From assembly GCA_035517115.1 (NCBI GenBank), contig DATIZL010000119.1, positions 1 through 10,552 of the forward strand: 10,552 bases of DNA. Reading direction: 5' to 3'. Below, in pieces: positions 5,906-10,552 of this stretch; position 1 is the stretch's first letter; each line of letters starts with the position of its first letter. The notes beneath the pieces were generated by a model. The model saw nothing but the letters and a program-made list of their open reading frames with translations, was not told the DNA's origin and ran no database searches. Source of the stretch: Hyphomicrobium_A sp035517115. Lineage in GTDB: Bacteria; Pseudomonadota; Alphaproteobacteria; Rhizobiales; Hyphomicrobiaceae. Both the position numbers and the translations under genes were made by a program.

Positions 5906-8017
5906 ATGCGAAAGCCGATCATCATCGACGGCAAGTTGATCGAGGTGGAGCCCGGCACCACGCTCCTGCAGGCGTGCGAGATGGCCGGCGCCGAGATCCC
6001 GCGCTTTTGCTACCACGAGCGCCTGTCGATCGCCGGCAACTGCCGCATGTGCCTCGTGGAGGTCGCGGGCATGCCGAAGCCCATCGCGTCCTGCGCCATG
6101 GGCGTCACCGACCTGCCACCGAACAAGGACGGCGCGCCGCGCCAAGTTCTCACCAACAGTCCGCTCGTCAAGGCGGCGCGCGAAGGGGTGATGGAGTTCC
6201 TGCTCATCAACCATCCGCTCGACTGCCCCATCTGCGACCAGGGCGGCGAGTGCGACCTGCAGGACCAGGCCATGGCCTACGGCGTCGGCGGCTCGCGCTA
6301 CGTGGAGAACAAGCGGGCGGTCGAGGAGAAGTACATCGGCCCCCTCATCAAGACCTTCATGAACCGCTGCATCCACTGCACGCGCTGCGTCCGCTTCATG
6401 ACCGAGGTGGCGGGGGTGGAGGAGCTCGGCGCCATCGGCCGCGGCGAGGACATGGAGATCACGACCTACCTCGACCGCGGCATCCTCTCGGAGCTGTCGG
6501 CGAACGTGAACGATCTCTGCCCCGTGGGCGCGCTGACGCACCGGCCGTGGTCGTTCATCTCGCGCCCCTGGGAGCTCGAGAAGACGGAATCGGTCGACGT
6601 GATGGATGCGGTTGGCTCGGCGATCCGCGTCGACACGCGCGGGCGCGCGGTCTTGCGCGTGCTCCCGCGCAACAATGACGACGTCAACGAGGAGTGGATT
6701 TCGGACAAGACGCGCTTTGCCTGTGACGGCCTCAGGATGCAGCGGCTCGACGAGCCTTACGTGCGCGAAGAGGGCAAGCTGCGCCCGGCGAGCTGGGCCG
6801 AAGCGCTGAAGGTGGTGGCCGGCAAGCTCAAGGCCACGCCCGCCGACCGCATCGGGGCTATCGCGGGTGATCTTTCCGGCGCGGAGGAGATGTTCGCGTT
6901 GAAGGACCTGCTCGGCCGGCTCGGCGTCAAGAGCCTCGACTGCCGGCAGGACGGCGCCAAGCTCAATCCGGCGCTGGGGCGCGCGAGCTATCTGTTCAAC
7001 ACGACCATCGCTGGCATCGACCGCGCCGATGCCATCCTGCTCGTCGGCACCAACCCGCGGCTCGAGGCGGCCGTGCTCAATGCGCGCATCCTGAAGCGCT
7101 GGCGCCAGGGCGGCCTTAAGGTCGGCCTCATCGGCGAGCGGGTGCAGCTCACCTATCCCTACGAGTATCTCGGTGCCGGCGGCCAGACGCTCGCGGACGT
7201 CGCCGACGGCAAGCACTCCTTCGCCGAGACCCTAAAGGCGCCCAGGAACCCCATGGTGATCGTCGGGGCCGGGGCCGCCGCGCGGCCCGACGGCGCCGCC
7301 TTCCTCGGCCTTGCCGCGCGCATCGCGCAGGCCGCTTGCGAGGGCAAGGACACCGATTGGATCGGCTTCAATGTCTTGCATACCGCGGCGTCCCGCGTCG
7401 CCGGCCTCGACCTCGGCTTCGTGCCGCAGTCGGGCGGGCTCGACGCGCCGGGCATGGTCGCGGCGGCGGGGAAGGGCAAGCTCGACGTGCTCTACCTGCT
7501 CGGCGCCGACGAGATCGGCCTGCCGGAGGCCGGCTCCGCCTTCGTGATCTATCAAGGGAGCCACGGCGACCGCGGTGCACACCGCGCCGACGTGATCCTG
7601 CCGGGCGCGGCCTACACGGAAAAGAGCGCGACCTACGCCAACACTGAGGGCCGCGCGCAAGTGAGCGAGCGCGCCGTGTTTCCGCCGGGTGAGGCCAAGG
7701 AGGACTGGGCCATCCTGCGCGCGCTGTCGGCGGAGGTGGGGCATACGCTGCCCTACGATACGCTGAGCGCCTTGCGCGCCGCCATGTACAAGTCGGCGCC
7801 GCAGCTTGCGCGCCTCGGCGCGGTGGAGAAGGCAGGGCCGGAAGGCATCGCCGCGCTGGCCAAAATCACGGGCGCGATCGGGGCGGAGCCCTTCCTATCG
7901 CCCGTCCGCGACTTCTATCTGACGAACCCCATTGCGCGCGCCTCCGCCGTCATGGCCGAGATGAGCGCCTTGAGGAAGACCATGAGCGCCTCGCCGCGCC
8001 TCAAGGCCGCCGAGTAG
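5906..8017 (+). CDS. nuoG: NADH-quinone oxidoreductase subunit G (75 kDa subunit)
   Basis: NuoG is the largest N-module subunit and conducts electrons from NuoF toward NuoI. The 703-residue product starts with a ferredoxin-like domain holding the N1b [2Fe-2S] ligands Cys35, Cys46, Cys49 and Cys63. It continues with the N5 ligands His103, Cys107, Cys110 and Cys116 (HPLDCPICDQGGECDLQDQ). The N4 ligands are Cys155, Cys158, Cys161 and Cys205 (CIHCTRCVRF and DLCPVGALTHRPW). From about residue 220 a molybdopterin-oxidoreductase-like domain follows, with the DVILPGAAYTEKSATYANTE motif near residues 560-580. It is catalytically inert in complex I. The extra N7 cluster cysteines are absent, as in Paracoccus and mitochondria. 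The ATG has GAGCGGGCGGAG just upstream. nuoH follows 17 nt later. Confidence 0.98.
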   Translation: MRKPIIIDGKLIEVEPGTTLLQACEMAGAEIPRFCYHERLSIAGNCRMCLVEVAGMPKPIASCAMGVTDLPPNKDGAPRQVLTNSPLVKAAREGVMEFLLINHPLDCPICDQGGECDLQDQAMAYGVGGSRYVENKRAVEEKYIGPLIKTFMNRCIHCTRCVRFMTEVAGVEELGAIGRGEDMEITTYLDRGILSELSANVNDLCPVGALTHRPWSFISRPWELEKTESVDVMDAVGSAIRVDTRGRAVLRVLPRNNDDVNEEWISDKTRFACDGLRMQRLDEPYVREEGKLRPASWAEALKVVAGKLKATPADRIGAIAGDLSGAEEMFALKDLLGRLGVKSLDCRQDGAKLNPALGRASYLFNTTIAGIDRADAILLVGTNPRLEAAVLNARILKRWRQGGLKVGLIGERVQLTYPYEYLGAGGQTLADVADGKHSFAETLKAPRNPMVIVGAGAAARPDGAAFLGLAARIAQAACEGKDTDWIGFNVLHTAASRVAGLDLGFVPQSGGLDAPGMVAAAGKGKLDVLYLLGADEIGLPEAGSAFVIYQGSHGDRGAHRADVILPGAAYTEKSATYANTEGRAQVSERAVFPPGEAKEDWAILRALSAEVGHTLPYDTLSALRAAMYKSAPQLARLGAVEKAGPEGIAALAKITGAIGAEPFLSPVRDFYLTNPIARASAVMAEMSALRKTMSASPRLKAAE

Positions 8018-8034
8018 GGGACGCGAACGCGACT

Positions 8035-9099
8035 ATGAGCAGCTCGCTTCAGACCTGGTGGGACTACGGCCTCTGGCTCGCCGTGATGGTGGGCTGGAGC
8101 CTCTTCACCCTTGTCGTGCTCCTGGTGATCATCGCCTTCCTGTTGCTCATGGACCGCAAGGTGTGGGCCGCGGTGCAGCTCCGGCGCGGCCCCAATGTGG
8201 TCGGCGCCTTTGGGCTCCTGCAATCGTTCGCCGATCTTTTGAAGTTCGCCTTCAAGGAGCCGATCATTCCGGCCGGCGCCAACAAAGGCGTGTTCCTGTT
8301 GGCGCCGCTCGCCACCGCCACCTTCGCGCTCGCCGCCTGGGCCGTGATCCCGGTCAACCAGAACGGCCTCGGCAAGTGGGTGATCTCCGACTTGAACGTC
8401 GGCGTCCTCTACCTGTTGGCGCTCTCCTCGCTCGCGGTCTACGGCATCATCATGGGCGGCTGGGCATCGAACTCGAAGTACCCGTTCATGGGCTCGCTGC
8501 GCTCGGCCGCGCAGATGGTCTCCTACGAGGTCTCGATCGGCTTCGTGATCATCACCGTCATCCTGTGCGTCGGCTCGCTCAACCTCACCGACATCGTCAA
8601 CGCGCAGCGCTCGGGTCTCGGCACCCGCGCCGGCCTGCCGGGTTCGTTGCTCGACTGGTACTGGCTGCCGCTGTTGCCCATGTTCGTCATCTTCTTCGTC
8701 TCTGCGCTTGCCGAGACGAACCGCCCGCCCTTCGACCTCGTCGAGGCGGAATCGGAGCTCGTCGCCGGCTTCATGGTCGAATACTCCTCGACGCCCTATC
8801 TCTTGTTCATGCTGGGCGAGTACGTGGCGATCGTCACCATGTGCGCGCTGACGACCATCCTGTTCCTCGGCGGCTGGCTGCCGCCCGTCGAGGTTGCGCC
8901 GTTCACCTGGGTGCCGGGCGTGCTCTGGTTCGTGGCGAAGTGCGTCTTCGTCTTCTTCCTGTTCGCCATGGCGAAGGCCATGGTGCCGCGCTACCGCTAC
9001 GATCAGTTGATGCGGCTCGGCTGGAAGGTCTTTCTGCCGCTGTCGCTCCTGATGGTGGTCGTCGTGGCGGCGGTCATAAAATTCGGATTGGGGTCCTAA
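8035..9099 (+). CDS. nuoH: NADH-quinone oxidoreductase subunit H (ND1)
   Basis: NuoH is the membrane subunit that joins the quinone cavity to the proton-pumping arm. The 354-residue product shows about eight membrane segments (first at residues 13-38, last at 332-350). Family motifs are DRKVWAAVQLRRGPNVVGAF (40-59), FADLLKFAFKEPIIPAGANK (65-84), GWASNSKYPFMGSLRSAAQM (142-161) and the acidic loop AETNRPPFDLVEAESELVAG (226-245). In that loop Glu227, Asp234, Glu237, Glu239 and Glu241 supply the charged residues linked to quinone reduction. The ATG at 8035 gives a normal N-terminus; its ribosome site (GGGGA, 8017-8021) is rather distant. nuoI starts 4 nt after the stop. Confidence 0.98.
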   Translation: MSSSLQTWWDYGLWLAVMVGWSLFTLVVLLVIIAFLLLMDRKVWAAVQLRRGPNVVGAFGLLQSFADLLKFAFKEPIIPAGANKGVFLLAPLATATFALAAWAVIPVNQNGLGKWVISDLNVGVLYLLALSSLAVYGIIMGGWASNSKYPFMGSLRSAAQMVSYEVSIGFVIITVILCVGSLNLTDIVNAQRSGLGTRAGLPGSLLDWYWLPLLPMFVIFFVSALAETNRPPFDLVEAESELVAGFMVEYSSTPYLLFMLGEYVAIVTMCALTTILFLGGWLPPVEVAPFTWVPGVLWFVAKCVFVFFLFAMAKAMVPRYRYDQLMRLGWKVFLPLSLLMVVVVAAVIKFGLGS

Positions 9100-9103
9100 A
9101 GCC

Positions 9104-9598
9104 ATGGCCGCGAGCGTCGCGCGATCGGTAAAGTCGCTCTTCCTGTGGGAGTTCGTGACGGCCTTCGGTCTCGCGATGCGCTACTTCTTCGCCCGCAAGA
9201 AGACGCTCGACTATCCTTTCGAGCGCGGGCCCTTATCGCCGCGTTTCCGCGGCGAGCACGCGCTGAGGCGCTATCCCAACGGCGAGGAGCGCTGCATCGC
9301 CTGCAAGCTGTGCGAGGCCATCTGCCCCGCCCAGGCGATCACTATCGAGGCGGGGCCGCGCCGCAACGACGGCACCCGGCGCACCACCCGCTACGACATC
9401 GACATGGTGAAATGCATCTACTGCGGGCTGTGCCAGGAGGCGTGCCCGGTCGACGCTATCGTCGAGGGCCCCAATTTCGAATTCGCGACCGAGACGCGCG
9501 AGGAGCTCCTCTACAACAAGGAGAAGCTGCTCGATAACGGCGACCGCTGGGAGCGCGAGATCGCACAGAACCTTGCGCTCGACGCGCCTTACCGCTAG
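9104..9598 (+). CDS. nuoI: NADH-quinone oxidoreductase subunit I (TYKY, 2x[4Fe-4S])
   Basis: NuoI carries clusters N6a and N6b and passes electrons to N2 in NuoB. The 164-residue product has two complete 8Fe-ferredoxin motifs. The first holds Cys64, Cys67, Cys70 and Cys74 (RCIACKLCEAICPAQAI), the second Cys104, Cys107, Cys110 and Cys114 (KCIYCGLCQEACPVDAI). The N-terminal amphipathic helix (SLFLWEFVTAFGLAMRYFF) and the motif KTLDYPFERGPLSPRFRGEH are typical of the alphaproteobacterial and mitochondrial form. The start lies 4 nt after nuoH. An unusually long 178-bp gap follows before nuoJ. Confidence 0.98.
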   Translation: MAASVARSVKSLFLWEFVTAFGLAMRYFFARKKTLDYPFERGPLSPRFRGEHALRRYPNGEERCIACKLCEAICPAQAITIEAGPRRNDGTRRTTRYDIDMVKCIYCGLCQEACPVDAIVEGPNFEFATETREELLYNKEKLLDNGDRWEREIAQNLALDAPYR

Positions 9599-9659
9599 GC
9601 CGCGGCGCGGAAGAAGGGCGCGCCGTGCACAGGGGCGCCACGCGGCACTTGGATTGTCG

Positions 9660-9688
9660 CGGCGCATGGGGTACTCACCCTAGCGCCG
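9660..9688 (+). other. RNA hairpin in the nuoI-nuoJ gap
   Basis: CGGCGC (9660-9665) pairs with GCGCCG (9683-9688). An inner stem GGGT/ACCC closes an ACTC loop, separated from the outer stem by small internal mismatches. A second weaker stem lies upstream (9622-9627 with 9641-9646). No T-run follows, so this is not a standard terminator. It could be a processing or mRNA-stability element within the operon. Function is inferred from structure only. Confidence 0.35.
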
Positions 9689-9752
9689 AATGAAAAGACG
9701 TTGCCGCGCCTCGAAGCGGCAGGCACCCGATGGGTGCGTCGGGGCGGGGGAC

Positions 9753-9760
9753 AGGAGAGG
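9753..9760 (+). promoter_or_regulatory. Unusually distant ribosome binding site before nuoJ
   Basis: AGGAGAGG is the strongest ribosome-binding sequence of the gap but ends 16 nt before the nuoJ ATG at 9777, too far for ideal use. It is placed well for a GTG at 9763 in another frame. That GTG opens a seven-codon frame running over the nuoJ start. A weaker GGTGGGT (9762-9768) could serve nuoJ directly. Confidence 0.35.
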
Positions 9761-9776
9761 CGGTGGGTCTCAACCG

Positions 9777-10403
9777 ATGGCTCTGACGGCGGGGTTCTTC
9801 TATCTGTTTGCGGTGTTCGCGGTTGCGGCTGCGGTCATGGTGATCGTAGCGAAGAACCCCGTGCACGCGGTGCTCTATCTGATCCTCGCCTTCTTCAACG
9901 CGGCGGGGCTCTTCGTGCTCTTGGGCGCCGAGTTCCTGGCGATGATCCTCGTCATCGTCTACGTCGGCGCCGTCGCCGTGCTGTTCCTGTTCGTCGTCAT
10001 GATGCTCGACGTGGACTTCGCCGAGCTCAAAGCCGGCTTCATCAAGAACGCACCGGTGGGGCTGTTGGTCGGCGGCATCGTGCTCGCAGAGCTCGTGCTG
10101 CTCTTTATCGGCCGCGGCTTCGGGCTCGGCGCCGCGCATCCCGCGGCCGCCGCGGCGTCGGGCGTCTCCAACACGCAGGCCTTGGGCCTCGTGCTCTACA
10201 CGCGCTACGTCTACTACTTCGAGATCGCCGGGCTGATTCTGTTGGTCGCCATGATCGGCGCCATCGTGCTGACGCTCGCGCACAAGCCCGGCGTCAAGCG
10301 GCAGTCAATCGCCAGTCAGGTCGCGCGCACGCCGGCCACGGGCCTCGAGATCGTGTCGGTCCCCGCGGGCGGAGCGATCATTCCCGCTGACGGTCAGGAC
10401 TAA
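9777..10403 (+). CDS. nuoJ: NADH-quinone oxidoreductase subunit J (ND6)
   Basis: NuoJ is a membrane subunit next to NuoH and NuoK. Its third helix changes form during turnover. The 208-residue product has about five membrane segments (roughly residues 6-24, 30-50, 54-77, 92-112 and 146-168). The conserved third-helix motif is LVIVYVGAVAVLFLFVVMML, with Tyr62 at the pi-bulge position. KNPVHAVLYLILAFFNAAGL is also typical. ATG 9777 is chosen because it gives the usual N-terminus (MALTAGFFYLFAVFAV). The frame is open back to an ATG at 9690, but that would add 29 basic residues with no ribosome site. nuoK follows 15 nt after the stop. Confidence 0.96.
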   Translation: MALTAGFFYLFAVFAVAAAVMVIVAKNPVHAVLYLILAFFNAAGLFVLLGAEFLAMILVIVYVGAVAVLFLFVVMMLDVDFAELKAGFIKNAPVGLLVGGIVLAELVLLFIGRGFGLGAAHPAAAAASGVSNTQALGLVLYTRYVYYFEIAGLILLVAMIGAIVLTLAHKPGVKRQSIASQVARTPATGLEIVSVPAGGAIIPADGQD

Positions 10404-10418
10404 GGGGCGACGGGGCGC

Positions 10419-10552
10419 ATGACCATCGGCATCGGGCATTATCTGACGGTTGCGGCCTGCCTATTCACGCTCGGCATGCTCGGCATCTTCCTCAATCGCA
10501 AGAACGTCATCGTCATCCTGATGTCGATCGAGCTGATGCTGCTCGCCGTCAA
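10419..10552 (+). CDS. nuoK: NADH-quinone oxidoreductase subunit K (ND4L), 5' part
   Basis: The first 44 codons of NuoK are present before the window ends. NuoK is a small three-helix membrane subunit with buried glutamates on the proton path. The visible part covers helix 1 (YLTVAACLFTLGMLGIF), the loop NRKNVIV and the start of helix 2 (ILMSIELMLLAV). It includes Glu38, which corresponds to E. coli Glu36. The ATG follows TAAGGGGCGACGGGGCGC, offering a GGGG-rich ribosome site. It is 15 nt after nuoJ, as expected for the nuoJ-K-L-M-N order. It is too short for the usual cut-offs but unmistakable. Confidence 0.95.
   Translation, partial: MTIGIGHYLTVAACLFTLGMLGIFLNRKNVIVILMSIELMLLAV

Noticed and set aside
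5759..7216. Long minus-strand open frame (485 codons) opposite nuoG
   Set aside because: It lies antisense to a certain gene with full Fe-S motifs. Its product is rich in Arg, His, Ala, Val and Asp with no family resemblance, the usual result of GC-rich third positions on the opposite strand.
5906..8017. Missing N7 cluster in NuoG as an anomaly
   Set aside because: Absence of the N7 cysteines is normal for alphaproteobacterial and mitochondrial complex I, so it is a lineage trait and not a defect.
7915..9105. Minus-strand open frame (396 codons) opposite nuoH
   Set aside because: Its product is extremely rich in Glu, Arg, His, Asp and Gln, the reverse image of a hydrophobic membrane protein.
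9617..9688. Rho-independent terminator after nuoI
   Set aside because: Stems are present but neither is followed by a run of T, and the operon continues with nuoJ and nuoK.
9690..9776. 29-residue N-terminal extension of NuoJ from the ATG at 9690
   Set aside because: The extension is basic and glycine-rich, unlike any NuoJ N-terminus. No ribosome site precedes 9690, and the hairpin ends right before it.

Overview
The window is a long stretch of a proton-pumping NADH:quinone oxidoreductase (respiratory complex I, nuo) operon. All recognisable genes lie on the + strand, in the order nuoB (3' end), nuoC, small membrane protein, FlK-like thioesterase, nuoD, SRPBCC protein, a 277-bp non-coding gap, nuoE, nuoF, small membrane protein, nuoG, nuoH, nuoI, a 178-bp gap, nuoJ, nuoK (5' end). 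The DNA is very GC-rich. Separate nuoC and nuoD genes, a NuoG without the N7 cluster cysteines, and the close resemblance of the subunits to mitochondrial-type complex I all point to an alphaproteobacterium, most likely of the Hyphomicrobiales (rhizobial) group. This placement is an inference from protein style and gene order, not from a search.

Positions 1-3399 hold the first block. The Q-module subunits NuoB, NuoC and NuoD carry the N2 cluster and the quinone site. Two accessory genes sit between nuoC and nuoD: a predicted four-helix membrane protein whose GTG start overlaps the nuoC stop, and a hotdog-fold thioesterase that matches the fluoroacetyl-CoA thioesterase FlK residue for residue at the catalytic positions. 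A third accessory gene, for an SRPBCC-fold protein, follows nuoD 12 nt downstream with a good ribosome site and a TTG start.

Positions 3400-3676 are non-coding and the clearest candidate control region. They hold a TTGA-N6-TCAA site of the FNR/FixK type, a perfect TATAAT about 50 nt downstream of it, and two abutting 10-bp palindromes. The nuoE-nuoN half of the operon may therefore have its own, possibly oxygen-responsive, promoter.

Positions 3677-8017 encode the NADH-oxidising N-module (NuoE, NuoF, NuoG) with all expected FMN, NADH and Fe-S motifs. An 83-residue predicted membrane protein is inserted between nuoF and nuoG. Positions 8035-10552 encode the membrane subunits NuoH, NuoJ and NuoK, plus NuoI, the two-[4Fe-4S] connector. 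The nuoI-nuoJ gap carries a hairpin and an unusual translation start region for nuoJ.

The core subunits are standard. The interest lies in the four accessory genes built into the operon and in the two gaps. I saw no mobile elements, CRISPR arrays, tRNA or rRNA genes, or convincing Rho-independent terminators.
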